Below, piece by piece: positions 7,754 to 16,487 of a DNA stretch of 36,434 nucleotides. This DNA is from Syntrophaceae bacterium (GTDB taxonomy: Bacteria > Desulfobacterota > BSN033 > UBA1163), in the NCBI GenBank assembly GCA_013388635.1, contig JACAEX010000039.1, forward strand, positions 1-36,434, in the 5' to 3' direction. Position 1 is the first letter of the stretch, and every line of letters begins with the position of its first letter. A model generated the notes under the pieces. It was not told the origin of the DNA and did not search any database. It saw only the letters and a list, made by a program, of their open reading frames with translations. Position numbers and translations under genes: made by a program.

Positions 7754-8290
7754 ATGTCTCGTATTGGAAGAATGCCGGTCGTGTTGCCCAAGGAGGTTAA
7801 GGTCACCTGCGAGCCGTCGAAGGTGGAGGTGGCAGGGCCGAAAGGCCATCTCGTTCATCACCTCCCTCCCGGAATCTCGGTTTCTGCGGACGGAGCGAAG
7901 GTCTCTGTCCAGCGCTCTGATGACAGCCGGACCTCTAAGTCTCTGCAGGGGCTGACCCGGAGCCTCATCGCCAATATGGTCACCGGGGTGACGCGAGGGT
8001 TTGAGAAGCGACTGGAGATTGTCGGGATCGGATTCCGTGCAGACGTTCAAGATAACTTTCTTAAACTTTCTCTGGGATTCTCCCATCCAGTTCTTTTCCC
8101 CATCCCTCAGGGGATCAAGATAGAGGTGGAAAAACAGACTCAAATCACGATCAAAGGAATCGATAAGCAACAGGTTGGAGATGTCGCAGCCGAGCTACGT
8201 TCGATCAAACCGCCCGAGCCCTATAAAGGAAAAGGGATACGGTACGTGGGTGAAAGGATTCGTAAGAAGGTCGGAAAGGCCAAAGCTTAA
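7754..8290 (+). CDS. rplF: 50S ribosomal protein L6
   Basis: L6 sits near the factor-binding stalk base. The 178-residue protein shows the duplicated fold, with MSRIGRMPVVLPKEVKVTC at the N-terminus and the second-domain motif QQVGDVAAELRSIKPPEPYKGKGIRYVGE near residues 136-165. The start is ATG 7754, which comes 9 bp after the repeat, with GAGG immediately before it. rplR follows 15 bp later. Confidence 0.98.
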   Translation: MSRIGRMPVVLPKEVKVTCEPSKVEVAGPKGHLVHHLPPGISVSADGAKVSVQRSDDSRTSKSLQGLTRSLIANMVTGVTRGFEKRLEIVGIGFRADVQDNFLKLSLGFSHPVLFPIPQGIKIEVEKQTQITIKGIDKQQVGDVAAELRSIKPPEPYKGKGIRYVGERIRKKVGKAKA

Positions 8291-8305
8291 GGGAGAGGTA
8301 AGCCG

Positions 8306-8668
8306 TTGAGAAACAGAAAGATATTGGCTCGCATGAAGAGAAAAAAGAGGGTGAGAGGTGTGATCCGGGGAACTCCTGAGCGACCTCGGCTCAATGTCTT
8401 TCGAAGTCTGAGGCATATCTACGCCCAGGCCATTGTGGACACGGAGGGAAAAACCCTGGTCAGCGCTTCCACCTTGAGCCCTGAGCTCAAAGGGACCCTT
8501 CGCTACCCCGGAAATGTCGAAGCGGCAAAGAAGGTCGGGGAACTGATTGCCAAGAAATGTCTTGAAAAGGGGATCCAGAAGGTGGTCTTCGATCGGAACG
8601 GTTATCTTTATCATGGAAGGGTTAAAGCATTGGCCGAGGCCGCGAGAACGAATGGCTTGATCTTTTAA
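8306..8668 (+). CDS. rplR: 50S ribosomal protein L18
   Basis: L18 delivers 5S rRNA to the 50S subunit together with L5. The 120-residue protein has [34 protein letters not shown] at its start and the C-terminal [31 protein letters not shown] 8306 is used as start with GGGAGAGG upstream; ATG 8333 is an alternative but would remove conserved basic residues. It lies 26 bp before rpsE. Confidence 0.97.
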   Translation: MRNRKILARMKRKKRVRGVIRGTPERPRLNVFRSLRHIYAQAIVDTEGKTLVSASTLSPELKGTLRYPGNVEAAKKVGELIAKKCLEKGIQKVVFDRNGYLYHGRVKALAEAARTNGLIF

Positions 8669-8694
8669 ATGGAGGCATCCAGGAGGGATAGAAA

Positions 8695-9189
8695 TTGCCG
8701 AAGATTGATCCGAGCACGCTGGAATTAACAGACCGGGTGGTCCATATCAACCGTGTGGCAAAGGTGGTCAAGGGAGGGAGAAGGTTTAGCTTTAGCGCCC
8801 TGGTCGTCGTCGGAGATGGGAAAGGCCATGTGGGAAGTGGATTGGGAAAGGCCAACGAGGTCCCCGAGGCCATCCGGAAGGGGATCGAACATGCGAAACG
8901 GAACTTAGTATACGTCCCCATCGTCAATAACACCATCCCTTATGAAGTGATCGGCAGATTTGGAGCCTCGAGAGTGCTTCTCAAGCCAGCTTCTGAAGGT
9001 ACGGGGGTCATCGCGGGTGCTGTGATCAGGGCGATTGCCGAGTCGGCAGGGATTCAGAATATCCTCACAAAATCATTGGGATCGAACAATCCCCACAATC
9101 TGATCAAGGCTACCTTCCAGGCCATCACCCAGCTGAGAAGTCCTGATGAGGTTACTGATAGGAAGGTTGAGAAGGCATCTGGGGAGTGA
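8695..9189 (+). CDS. rpsE: 30S ribosomal protein S5
   Basis: S5 contributes to decoding accuracy at the mRNA entry site with S3 and S4. The 164-residue protein has the double-stranded-RNA-binding-like N domain ([33 protein letters not shown]) and the C domain with [18 protein letters not shown]. The start is TTG 8695 behind AGGAGGG at 7-nt spacing. The next gene, rpmD, starts only 9 bp after the stop. Confidence 0.97.
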   Translation: MPKIDPSTLELTDRVVHINRVAKVVKGGRRFSFSALVVVGDGKGHVGSGLGKANEVPEAIRKGIEHAKRNLVYVPIVNNTIPYEVIGRFGASRVLLKPASEGTGVIAGAVIRAIAESAGIQNILTKSLGSNNPHNLIKATFQAITQLRSPDEVTDRKVEKASGE

Positions 9190-9198
9190 GAGCTCGAT

Positions 9199-9381
9199 AT
9201 GGAGAAGACGATCAAGGTGAGATGGAGAAGGAGTGCCATCGGACGAGCGGCTGACCAGAAGAAGACCATTCAGGGGTTGGGTTTCAAACGACTCAATCAG
9301 ACCCTGGTTCTGCCCGATCGACCCGAGATTCGAGGGATGATCGATCGGGTGAGCCATCTGTTGGAAGTGATTGAAGGATGA
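9199..9381 (+). CDS. rpmD: 50S ribosomal protein L30
   Basis: This 60-residue protein is bacterial L30, recognisable by IKVRWRRSAIGRAADQKKTIQGLGFKRLNQT and the following RGMIDRVSHLLEVIE. It is a small surface protein of the 50S subunit and is absent in some lineages, so its presence is mildly informative. It fits exactly between rpsE and rplO. Confidence 0.96.
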   Translation: MEKTIKVRWRRSAIGRAADQKKTIQGLGFKRLNQTLVLPDRPEIRGMIDRVSHLLEVIEG

Positions 9382-9394
9382 AAAAGGAGTTCGG

Positions 9395-9838
9395 ATGAGA
9401 GTTGAAGAATTGCGACCTCCCAGTGGAGCAAGAAAGAGAAGGAAGCGTGTGGGCAGGGGGACTGGATCTGGCCACGGGAAGACGGCCTGTCGAGGGTCAA
9501 AGGGTCAGAACGCCCGTTCCGGTCGGGGGACCAAGGCCGGTTTCGAGGGCGGGCAGATGCCCCTTCAGCGGCGCCTTCCCAAGAGGGGGTTTCGCAATCC
9601 GTTTAGAAAAGAGTATTCGATCATCCACGTGGGAGACCTCAATCGTTTTCCAAGGGATACCGTGGTGGAACCCGACCTGTTGATCGAATCCGGTCTTCTA
9701 AAAAAGGGAGAAAGGGTGAAGCTTCTCTCCGATGGGGAGCTCCAGCATCCTTTGACCGTGCGCGTCCATCAGGTCAGCAAGGCAGCGATTAAAAAGGTGG
9801 AGGCCATTTCAGGGAGGGTGGAGGTCATCGGGTCATGA
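9395..9838 (+). CDS. rplO: 50S ribosomal protein L15
   Basis: L15 is a late-assembling 50S protein with a long basic extension into 23S rRNA. The 147-residue sequence has [31 protein letters not shown] near residues 13-43, then [18 protein letters not shown] 9395 is chosen because AAAAAGGAG lies 5 nt upstream; an in-frame TTG at 9371 would run into the rpmD end. Its TGA overlaps secY by four bases. Confidence 0.97.
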   Translation: MRVEELRPPSGARKRRKRVGRGTGSGHGKTACRGSKGQNARSGRGTKAGFEGGQMPLQRRLPKRGFRNPFRKEYSIIHVGDLNRFPRDTVVEPDLLIESGLLKKGERVKLLSDGELQHPLTVRVHQVSKAAIKKVEAISGRVEVIGS

Positions 9839-11163
9839 TCTCAGGGGCCCAAAATATCTTTAAGATTCCCGAGCTGAAAAGGAGGATCCTGTGGACCCTC
9901 GCCTTCTTGGCGATCTACCGGGTGGGAGTCCATATCCCTACGCCAGGGGTCAATGGCGATGCCCTTGCCTCCTTCTTTGCACAGGCGAGAGGGACGCTTT
10001 TCAGCCTGATCGATATGTTCTCAGGAGGAGCTCTGGAAAGGCTCTCGGTCTTCGCCCTGGGGATCATGCCCTACATCAGCGCTTCGATCATTCTCCAGCT
10101 TCTGACCGTGGTCATCCCTTATCTGGCCCAGCTTCAGAAAGAGGGAGAGATCGGTCGAAAGAAGATTGTCCAGTACACCCGTTACGGGACGGTCATTCTC
10201 AGTATGATCCAGGGGTTTGGAATCGCTGTCGGTCTGGAGAATATGAGGGGGGCAGCGGGTGAGATGATCGTCTTGACTCCAGGGTGGTCCTTCCGGTTCA
10301 TGACGGTCATCACGCTGACGGCTGGCACAGCCTTCATCATGTGGCTGGGTGAACAGATCACCGAAAGGGGAATCGGAAACGGCATCTCCTTGATCATCTT
10401 TGCCGGGATCGTGGCCCGGATGCCGAATGCCATTGCCAGCACCTATGAACTCTTCCGGGTGGGCCAGATGAATATCATCACAATTCTGGTCTTAATCCTC
10501 ATCATGATCCTGGTGGTGGCGATCATCATCTTCATCGAGACCGGTCAACGGAGACTTCCTGTCCAGTACGCCAAACGGGTCGTCGGGAGGAAGGTCTATG
10601 GGGGCCAGAGCACCCATCTGCCCTTAAAGTTAAATACCTCGGGAGTCATCCCTCCGATCTTCGCCTCTTCGATCCTGATGTTTCCTTTGACGATCGCCAA
10701 CTTCATGCCAAAACCCTGGCTGGAGGCACACCCCTGGGTTCAGTCGGTCCTCAACAGCTTAGGCCCGGGGGCGCTACTCTATAATCTTCTCTATGTGGGA
10801 TTTATCATCTTCTTCTGTTATTTCTATACGGCCGTGACCTTTAACCCCAATGATGTCGCCGAGAACATGAAGAAATTTGGCGGGTACATCCCGGGCATCC
10901 GTCCTGGACAGAAGACGGCGGAGTATATTGATAAGGTGCTCACCCGAATCACCCTCGGCGGAGCCATCTATGTCTCTGCCATCTGCGTGCTGCCCACCAT
11001 CCTCTACAGAAAGTTCAATGTCTCTTTCTATTTTGGAGGGACATCCCTCCTGATCGTGGTGGGCGTGGCCCTGGACACGGTACAACAGATCGAGGCCCAT
11101 ATGCTCACCCGGCATTATGAAGGATTGATGAGAAAAGGCAGATTGAAGGGAAGAAGAGGGTAG
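9835..11163 (+). CDS. secY: Protein translocase subunit SecY
   Basis: SecY is the channel of the SecYEG translocon in the inner membrane. The 442-residue protein has ten hydrophobic segments and the conserved [17 protein letters not shown] and [13 protein letters not shown] regions. The cytosolic loop contains [21 protein letters not shown], and the fourth loop carries [22 protein letters not shown], the SecA/ribosome contact region. It overlaps rplO by four bases (ATGA) and precedes adk by 43 bp, the normal spc order. Confidence 0.98.
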   Translation: MISGAQNIFKIPELKRRILWTLAFLAIYRVGVHIPTPGVNGDALASFFAQARGTLFSLIDMFSGGALERLSVFALGIMPYISASIILQLLTVVIPYLAQLQKEGEIGRKKIVQYTRYGTVILSMIQGFGIAVGLENMRGAAGEMIVLTPGWSFRFMTVITLTAGTAFIMWLGEQITERGIGNGISLIIFAGIVARMPNAIASTYELFRVGQMNIITILVLILIMILVVAIIIFIETGQRRLPVQYAKRVVGRKVYGGQSTHLPLKLNTSGVIPPIFASSILMFPLTIANFMPKPWLEAHPWVQSVLNSLGPGALLYNLLYVGFIIFFCYFYTAVTFNPNDVAENMKKFGGYIPGIRPGQKTAEYIDKVLTRITLGGAIYVSAICVLPTILYRKFNVSFYFGGTSLLIVVGVALDTVQQIEAHMLTRHYEGLMRKGRLKGRRG

Positions 11164-11206
11164 ACTGAGATCGATTTCAAATTGGGAATGGAATAGGAAG
11201 TTTTTG

Positions 11207-11860
11207 ATGAATCTGATTCTATTGGGACCGCCGGGTGCGGGAAAAGGGACTCAGGCGCAGAAGGTCGTTGAACGTTATCACATCCCCCAGGTTTCTACTG
11301 GAGACATCCTGCGGAAGGCAGTGAGAGAGGGTACTGCTTTGGGTAAAAAGGCGAAGGCCTTTATGGACCAGGGCCAACTCGTTCCGGATGAGTTGGTCAT
11401 CGGGATCATCGAAGAGCGGCTGAAGGCCCAGGATTGCAGCTCAGGTTTCATCCTCGACGGGTTTCCGAGAACAATGGCGCAGGCCGAGTCCCTCGATCCC
11501 ATTCTGCAAAGATTGGGAAAGGGGATTGATCATGTGATCAATATCGAAGTGGATACCGAGGAGTTAGTGCGCCGGCTCACCGGCAGGAGGACCTGTAGAA
11601 GCTGTGGGGCAATGTTTCACATCCTCTTTCACCCGCCCAAGGCAGAGGGGATCTGTGATCGGTGTGGAGGAGACCTTTATCAACGGGAGGACGACAGGGA
11701 GGAGACCATCCGAACCCGTTTGAAGGAGTATGAGAAACAGACCGCTCCTCTGATCCGATATTATGCGCTTAAAAGCTATCTCCGGTCGGTCCGGGGAACG
11801 GGGGGAGAGGAAGAGATCTTTGAACGAATCGTTCGTCTCTTAGAGACAGCGCCCGATTAG
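11207..11860 (+). CDS. adk: Adenylate kinase, zinc-LID type
   Basis: Adenylate kinase converts ATP plus AMP to two ADP in the cytoplasm. From ATG 11207 (AGGAAG six bases upstream) it is 217 residues. The P-loop GPPGAGKGT lies at residues 7-15 and FILDGFPRT near residue 81. The LID domain carries four cysteines (C130, C133, C150, C153), the zinc-binding form found in many Gram-positive and some deltaproteobacterial enzymes. infA follows directly; the map gene usual in this place is absent. Confidence 0.97.
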   Translation: MNLILLGPPGAGKGTQAQKVVERYHIPQVSTGDILRKAVREGTALGKKAKAFMDQGQLVPDELVIGIIEERLKAQDCSSGFILDGFPRTMAQAESLDPILQRLGKGIDHVINIEVDTEELVRRLTGRRTCRSCGAMFHILFHPPKAEGICDRCGGDLYQREDDREETIRTRLKEYEKQTAPLIRYYALKSYLRSVRGTGGEEEIFERIVRLLETAPD

Positions 11861-11878
11861 AGCGCAGATGGAGTTTCT

Positions 11879-12097
11879 ATGCCGAAGGAGGAGGCCATCC
11901 AAGTGGAGGGGAAGGTTCTGGAAACCCTTCCCAATGCCATGTTCCGGGTGGAACTGGAAAGTGGACACAAGGTGCTGGCCCATATCTCCGGAAAGATGAG
12001 AATGCACTTCATCAAGATCCTCCCCGGAGATAAGGTGACGGTGGAATTATCACCCTATGACCTCACTCGGGGAAGGATTATCTTCCGGGAGAAATAG
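11879..12097 (+). CDS. infA: Translation initiation factor IF-1
   Basis: IF-1 is a 72-residue S1/OB-fold protein that blocks the A site during initiation. The sequence [40 protein letters not shown] is diagnostic, and it ends with [11 protein letters not shown]. The start ATG 11879 has a GGAG-containing upstream region (GCAGATGGAG). Its neighbours adk and rpmJ are in the expected order. Confidence 0.98.
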   Translation: MPKEEAIQVEGKVLETLPNAMFRVELESGHKVLAHISGKMRMHFIKILPGDKVTVELSPYDLTRGRIIFREK

Positions 12098-12117
12098 ACC
12101 CTGAATAAAGTTTTTAG

Positions 12118-12158
12118 AAAATTTCGAAGCACGAATTTGTTTCGGATTTCGGATTTTT
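12118..12158. repeat. Truncated AAATCC/GGATTT-family repeat between infA and rpmJ
   Basis: AAATTTCGAAGCACGAA joined to TTTGTTTCGGATTTCGG combines the outer-left and right-arm words of the longer copies, with the centre missing. It looks like an internal deletion derivative of the elements in the rplW-rplB, rpsC-rplP and rpsH-rplF gaps. Confidence 0.65.
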
Positions 12159-12177
12159 GAACAATGAGGTACGAATT

Positions 12178-12291
12178 GTGAAAGTCAGGGCTTCAGTCAA
12201 AAAAATCTGTGACAAGTGTAAGATCGTAAAACGTAAAGGGGTGATCCGGGTGATCTGTGAGAACCCCAAACACAAACAGCGACAAGGATAG
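12178..12291 (+). CDS. rpmJ: 50S ribosomal protein L36, zinc type
   Basis: This is a 37-residue open frame starting with GTG 12178 and ending at TAG 12289-12291. The protein starts [20 protein letters not shown], and the C11, C14, C27, H32 pattern is the zinc-ribbon ligand set of C+ L36. The preceding AATGAGGTACGAATT provides a GAGG ribosome binding site. The gene lies exactly where L36 belongs, between infA and rpsM, but is flanked on both sides by repeat elements. Confidence 0.96.
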   Translation: MKVRASVKKICDKCKIVKRKGVIRVICENPKHKQRQG

Positions 12292-12441
12292 ATGCCAATA
12301 ACCAATTTCCAAGCACCAATCATCAAATAAGTTCCAATAACCAATACTCAAATTTGTTACTCTTCATCTTTTTATTGGGTTATTGGAATTTGGTCATTGG
12401 GGATTATCTGGATCTTGGGATTTGGATATTGGGATTTAGAA
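12292..12441. repeat. Long imperfect palindrome, CCAAT/ATTGG family, copy 1
   Basis: The rpmJ-rpsM gap reads GCCAATAACCAATTTCCAAG and CACCAATCATCAAATAAG, then GTTCCAATAACCAATACTC on the left. The right half is TTATTGGGTTATTGGAATTT, GGTCATTGGGGATTATC and TTGGGATTTGGATATTGGG. The two halves are near-complementary, giving a large imperfect stem of about 150 bp. A second member lies at about 25720-25845. An open frame crosses it but has no protein-like features. Confidence 0.78.
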
Positions 12442-12451
12442 GGAGAAAAGT

Positions 12452-12829
12452 ATGGCACGGATTGCAGGCGTCGATCTTCCAAGGGATAAACGGGTGGAGG
12501 TGGCCCTCACCTATATCTACGGAATTGGAAGATCCGCTTCAAACAAGATCCTCGAAAAGGCAAACGTCAACAAGGACACCCGGGTCCAAAAGCTCACCGA
12601 GGCAGAGGTCGTTCGCATTCGGGATATCATCGACCAGGAATACAAAGTGGAGGGAGACCTCAGGCGAGAGGTGGCCACCAACATCAAGCGGTTGATGGAT
12701 ATCGGCTCTTACCGTGGACTCCGACATCGCAAGTCGCTGCCTGTCCGGGGACAGAGAACCCACACCAACGCCAGGACCAGAAAGGGACCCCGTCGAGCGA
12801 TCATCGGGAAGAAAAAGGAAAAAGAATAA
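12452..12829 (+). CDS. rpsM: 30S ribosomal protein S13
   Basis: S13 sits in the 30S head and contacts the P-site tRNA and the 50S subunit. The 125-residue protein starts [25 protein letters not shown] and has the basic C-terminal [28 protein letters not shown] strong AGAAGGAGAAAAG lies before ATG 12452, so its translation should be independent of the repeat upstream. rpsK follows after 43 bp. Confidence 0.98.
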   Translation: MARIAGVDLPRDKRVEVALTYIYGIGRSASNKILEKANVNKDTRVQKLTEAEVVRIRDIIDQEYKVEGDLRREVATNIKRLMDIGSYRGLRHRKSLPVRGQRTHTNARTRKGPRRAIIGKKKEKE

Positions 12830-12872
12830 GAGAGACCCTTAGGATTTCTGAGGGCATAAAAAAGGAGAGGAT

Positions 12873-13262
12873 ATGGCCAAAGGGGCCGGGGCAAAGAAAA
12901 AGAAGGTCAAAAAAAATATTCAAACGGGTATCGCCCACATTCAAGCGACGTTTAACAACACCCTGATCACGATTACCGATACAGAGGGAAATGTGATCAC
13001 TTGGTCGAGCGCCGGGACGCAGGGCTTCAAGGGCTCCCGAAAGAGCACGCCCTTTGCCGCCCAGATGGCAGCAGAGGATGCGGCCAAAAAGGCGATGGAG
13101 CACGGTGTCCGCTCCATCGATGTCTATGTGAAGGGACCAGGAGCCGGGAGGGAATCGGCCTTGCGTTCTCTTCAGGCCGCCGGCCTGAAGGTCCATCTCA
13201 TTAAGGATGTCACCCCCATTCCCCATGATGGATGTCGTCCTCCAAAGAGAAGACGTGTGTAG
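12873..13262 (+). CDS. rpsK: 30S ribosomal protein S11
   Basis: S11 forms part of the 30S platform that holds the Shine-Dalgarno helix. The 129-residue protein shows [24 protein letters not shown], then [23 protein letters not shown] and the C-terminal [18 protein letters not shown]. It starts at ATG 12873 behind AAAGGAGAGG. An 88-bp gap with a GC-rich hairpin separates it from rpsD. Confidence 0.98.
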   Translation: MAKGAGAKKKKVKKNIQTGIAHIQATFNNTLITITDTEGNVITWSSAGTQGFKGSRKSTPFAAQMAAEDAAKKAMEHGVRSIDVYVKGPGAGRESALRSLQAAGLKVHLIKDVTPIPHDGCRPPKRRRV

Positions 13263-13279
13263 GCATATGTCTGATTCCA

Positions 13280-13332
13280 CCCCCTGCCCCGTATCCTTCT
13301 CTCCCAAGGGGAGGGAGGAGGGTGAGGGGAAG
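13280..13332. repeat. GC-rich repeat/hairpin between rpsK and rpsD
   Basis: CTTCTCTCCC followed closely by GGGGAGGGAGGAGGGTGAGG makes a short-loop hairpin (CTCCC/GGGAG core) with a G-rich 3' extension. The wording resembles the CTACCCCACAAGGTAGGGTA and AAGGGTGAGG block at 30543-30572, suggesting one dispersed family. Confidence 0.6.
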
Positions 13333-13350
13333 TTAAGCAGGAGGTAAGCA

Positions 13351-13977
13351 TTGGCGAGGTACACGAAATCAGTTTGTCGGCTGTGTCGGAGAGAGAATCT
13401 CAAACTCTTTCTCAAGGGTGAGAGATGTTATACGGAGAAGTGCGCGGTCGATCGGAGGAGCTATCCTCCAGGACAACATGGTCAAGGCCGGAGAAAGTTC
13501 TCAGACTACGGAGCTCAGTTACGAGAAAAGCAGAAAGTGAAAAGGCTCTATGGGGTTCTGGAGAACCAGTTCCGAAACATCTTCAAAGAAGCCGATCGAC
13601 AGAAAGGCATCACCGGAGAGATCCTACTATCTCTTCTCGAAAGGAGATTGGACAACACGGTCTACCGTCTCGGTTTTGCCAGTTCGAGAAACGAAGCCCG
13701 ACAGCTGGTGAGGCACAGTCACTTCCTGGTCAATGAGACGAAGGTGAACATCCCTTCCTATCTCGTTAAACCCGGGGATGTGATTCGGGTTCGAGAGAAG
13801 AGCAAAAAGGTTGTCCGAATCCTGGAGGCGCTGGAGGGGATGGCTCGAAGGGGTGTCCCCCAATGGTTGGAATTGGATAAGGAACAGATGAAAGGGAGTG
13901 TCAAGGGCCTGCCGACTCGTGAGGATATCACCCTTCCAATTCAAGAGAAGTTGATCGTCGAGCTGTATTCGAAGTAG
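13351..13977 (+). CDS. rpsD: 30S ribosomal protein S4, zinc-binding form
   Basis: S4 nucleates 30S assembly and helps proofreading; in some bacteria it represses the alpha operon. The 208-residue protein has four N-terminal cysteines (C9, C12, C26, C31), the zinc-finger C+ form. The S4 RNA-binding domain is visible as [33 protein letters not shown] near residues 93-125. TTG 13351 is the start, with AGCAGGAGG upstream. The gene sits between rpsK and rpoA as expected. Confidence 0.97.
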   Translation: MARYTKSVCRLCRRENLKLFLKGERCYTEKCAVDRRSYPPGQHGQGRRKFSDYGAQLREKQKVKRLYGVLENQFRNIFKEADRQKGITGEILLSLLERRLDNTVYRLGFASSRNEARQLVRHSHFLVNETKVNIPSYLVKPGDVIRVREKSKKVVRILEALEGMARRGVPQWLELDKEQMKGSVKGLPTREDITLPIQEKLIVELYSK

Positions 13978-14018
13978 TTCGCTAAATTCTTGAAACCCTT
14001 TTCTTCAAGGGAGGCAAT

Positions 14019-15041
14019 ATGCATCAAAAAAGCTCAAGAGACCTTATTCGACCCAAGCGGTTAGAGGTGGAGAAAGAAACGTTAACATCCTTTTATGGGA
14101 AGTTTGTCGCTGAGCCCTTCGAGAGGGGATTTGGCATCACCATTGGAAACTCTCTTCGACGGATCCTGCTTTCCTCTCTTCAGGGGGCGGCGATCACGTC
14201 GGTCAAAATAGATGGGGTGCTCCATGAATTCTCAACGATTCCCGGAGTGAAAGAGGATGTCACAGAGATCATCCTCAATCTCAAAGAGGTCAGGCTGAAA
14301 CTCCACACGGAGGGCCCTAAGACGATTCGGGTGAAGACAGAGGGTCCCAGGGTTCTGAAGGCGGGAGATATTCAGACCGGGGATGCCGTGGAGATACTCA
14401 ATCCCGAACATCATCTCGCCACCCTTTCGAGAGACGCAAAACTCTCGATGGAAATGGTGGTGAAGATGGGGAGGGGTTATGTCCCTGCAGAGCGCAACAA
14501 GGAGGAGAATCAGCCCATCGGCACGATCCCGATGGATGCCATCTTCTCTCCTGTCAAGAAGGTGAACTATACTGTGACCAATGCCCGTGTGGGCCAGATC
14601 ACCGACTATGACAAATTGACGCTCGAGGTATGGACGGATGGTAGCTTGAGCCCGGAGGAGGCGGTTTCGCACTCGGCTAAGATTCTGAAGAATCAGCTTT
14701 CCATCTTCACCTCCTTTGAGGAAGAGGAAGAGGAGGAGACAGAGGCCTCTCCTGAACAGGAAGAGACTTCCAAATTGAACGAGAATCTCTTTCGGAGCGT
14801 GGATGAGTTAGAACTCTCTGTCCGGTCCGCTAACTGCCTGAAGCATGCCAATATCAAGTTGATCGGAGATCTGGTTCAAAAGACGGAGGCAGAGATTCTT
14901 GCGACGAAGAACTTCGGCCGGAAATCCCTCAACGAGATCAAGGAGATCTTAGGCCAAATGGGTCTCAGCCTGGGAATGAAGCTTGAGAATTGGCCTCCGA
15001 AAAAGGCGGAAGAGGGGATGGAATCAGGGGCGCTCAGATAG
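14019..15041 (+). CDS. rpoA: DNA-directed RNA polymerase subunit alpha
   Basis: RpoA dimerises to scaffold RNA polymerase and binds UP elements and activators through its C-terminal domain. The 340-residue protein has the N-terminal dimerisation region [25 protein letters not shown] near residues 37-61. An acidic linker of consecutive glutamates sits around residues 235-250. The C-terminal helix-hairpin-helix domain contains [21 protein letters not shown] and [14 protein letters not shown]. The ATG is preceded by AAGGGAGG. rplQ follows by 9 bp. Confidence 0.98.
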   Translation: MHQKSSRDLIRPKRLEVEKETLTSFYGKFVAEPFERGFGITIGNSLRRILLSSLQGAAITSVKIDGVLHEFSTIPGVKEDVTEIILNLKEVRLKLHTEGPKTIRVKTEGPRVLKAGDIQTGDAVEILNPEHHLATLSRDAKLSMEMVVKMGRGYVPAERNKEENQPIGTIPMDAIFSPVKKVNYTVTNARVGQITDYDKLTLEVWTDGSLSPEEAVSHSAKILKNQLSIFTSFEEEEEEETEASPEQEETSKLNENLFRSVDELELSVRSANCLKHANIKLIGDLVQKTEAEILATKNFGRKSLNEIKEILGQMGLSLGMKLENWPPKKAEEGMESGALR

Positions 15042-15050
15042 GAGGGATGG

Positions 15051-15599
15051 ATGAGGCATCGTGTCGCCGGTAGAAAATTGAGTCGGCATACCCGGCATCG
15101 GGAATTGATGTTTCGCAACATGCTGGTCTCGTTGCTTCAACACGAACGGATCAGGACCACGCTGGCCAAGGCGAAAGAACTCCGAAGTTGGGCAGACAGG
15201 ATCATCAGCCTCGGCAAGAAGGGAACCCTTCATGCCAGGAGACAGGCCTTCGCTCTTTTGCGTGACGAAGGGCTTGTGAAGAAGCTCTTTGAAAAGATTG
15301 CGCCGCGGTTGAAAGATCGAGAAGGGGGTTATACCCGGATTTATAAAATGGGCTGGCGGCAAGGAGATGGAGCTCCTCTCTCTCTGGTCGAACTGGTCAC
15401 CTACTCCCCGGCTGGAGAAAAGAAGAAATCAACCATTGAAAAGGCAAAAGAGGTCGTCGGAAAGGTGACCCCTAAGAAGAAGGAAAAGAAGGTGGAGGGG
15501 AAAGAGAAAGAGACGAAGACCAGGAAGGGAGAAAAAAAGGCTCCGGAGGAGAAGAAGGAGGGACCGAAGAAGAAAGCTACAAAAGAAAAGGGTGAATAG
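15051..15599 (+). CDS. rplQ: 50S ribosomal protein L17 with long lysine-rich tail
   Basis: The first about 120 residues are a standard L17 ([20 protein letters not shown], then [25 protein letters not shown] and the end of the core at SLVELV). L17 lies at the base of the 50S subunit near the tunnel exit. The protein continues for roughly 60 more residues that are almost entirely lysine, glutamate, glycine and proline, so the total is 182 rather than about 120-130. Similar basic tails occur in some related lineages, but the function is unknown. It closes the ribosomal block. Confidence 0.97.
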   Translation: MRHRVAGRKLSRHTRHRELMFRNMLVSLLQHERIRTTLAKAKELRSWADRIISLGKKGTLHARRQAFALLRDEGLVKKLFEKIAPRLKDREGGYTRIYKMGWRQGDGAPLSLVELVTYSPAGEKKKSTIEKAKEVVGKVTPKKKEKKVEGKEKETKTRKGEKKAPEEKKEGPKKKATKEKGE

Positions 15600-16094
15600 A
15601 AAACTTATCTGCGCCCCGCCATTTTAAAATATAGAATCAGTATCTGCCTTTGTGACTTATTCCGAGCCTCTGGGGCGAAAGATATCGGCCCCTTGGACCA
15701 GACAAGGTCACGCCAAATCCGTCCGTTAAGGTTCAAAGGATTTCCTCTATTTCGCATCCCGAAAAACCTTTTCATCACCTCTCATTTAATTCCATATACC
15801 ACCAGTTTAAGCTGAAGCCTTATAAGGACCAGCTCAGGCCCCCTCCAAAACTCAAAAGATTTCTTGACAAAATTTTCAAACGATGTCTTTAATGGATACA
15901 AAATCCCCTTTAATAACATTTAATATGAGGCGATTCGGATCAAGAGCAAATTAATCGCAAAGTCCTTGCACGGTTCAGCGCAGGCTGCATGAGATTTTGA
16001 CAGTTGGTGATGGGTCAGGTGGTATTGACAAAAGGTAAGCCCTTCTATAAAATTTTGTATGTGTAGGAAAAGCTGATAGAAAGGAGGAAGAACA
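15600..16094. other. 495-bp non-coding gap after the ribosomal block
   Basis: No convincing gene is seen. The gap contains a GGGGC...GGCCCC hairpin near 15675-15695 without a T-tract, an AT-rich stretch at about 15850-15935, and two candidate promoters. One is TTGACA at 15864-15869 with TTTAAT at 15888-15893 (18-bp spacer); the other is listed separately. It probably holds the 3' end of the alpha operon transcript and the promoter region of the PA2779-like operon. Confidence 0.6.
16025..16051 (+). promoter_or_regulatory. Candidate sigma-70 promoter of the PA2779-C39-TPR operon
   Basis: TTGACA at 16025-16030 and TATAAA at 16046-16051 are separated by 15 bp, slightly shorter than optimal, about 45 bp before the GTG start at 16095. 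A second promoter-like pair lies about 160 bp further upstream, so either may be used. Confidence 0.5.
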
Positions 16095-16487
16095 GTGAAA
16101 AGATCGCTCACGAAATGTCTGGTCTGTTACCTGGTTGTGGCACTTGTCGTGATCGGAATGGTCCAGAGAGCATTTGCTGGATTTTCGCCTTCGGAAGCGA
16201 TTTCCGTCGCGAAGTTCGACCGTTCTTCTGACCTCAAGAAAATCCAGAAGGTCCTCGAGATGAAGGTGGTTGGCGAGAGACTTAAGGAATTGGGTTTTAC
16301 GCCCGGTGAAATCCAGGGGAGGTTAGCCCAATTGAGTGATGAGCAGCTCCATCGGCTTGCGCTCCATCTTGATGAACTTCAGGTAGGCGGTGATGCTGGG
16401 TGGGTTATCGTATTTCTTCTGATCGCCATCCTCGTCGTCCTTATCCTTTATCTTTCAGGACACCGCCTTGTTGTAAAAAAGGGATGA
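16095..16487 (+). CDS. PA2779-like small membrane protein
   Basis: This 130-residue protein has an N-terminal signal-like hydrophobic segment ending AFAG around residue 28. Next comes a soluble helical part with KELGFTPGEIQGRLAQLSDEQLHRLALHLDEL. A C-terminal transmembrane helix (GWVIVFLLIAILVVLILYL) precedes a short basic tail. That architecture and its coupling to a C39-type peptidase match the PA2779 family, whose function is unknown to me. It starts at GTG 16095 behind a strong AGAAAGGAGGAAG. The stop overlaps the next gene (ATGA), so the two are translated together. Confidence 0.75.
   Translation: MKRSLTKCLVCYLVVALVVIGMVQRAFAGFSPSEAISVAKFDRSSDLKKIQKVLEMKVVGERLKELGFTPGEIQGRLAQLSDEQLHRLALHLDELQVGGDAGWVIVFLLIAILVVLILYLSGHRLVVKKG

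Noticed and set aside
12354-12695. Open frame of 113 codons starting inside the rpmJ-rpsM palindrome
   Set aside because: It runs out of frame into rpsM and its first part is translated repeat sequence; S13 explains the rest.
15660-15740. Possible riboswitch in the gap after rplQ, based on the GGGGC...GGCCCC hairpin
   Set aside because: I could match it to no known aptamer class; the conserved bases of c-di-GMP, TPP or cobalamin riboswitches were not found by eye.
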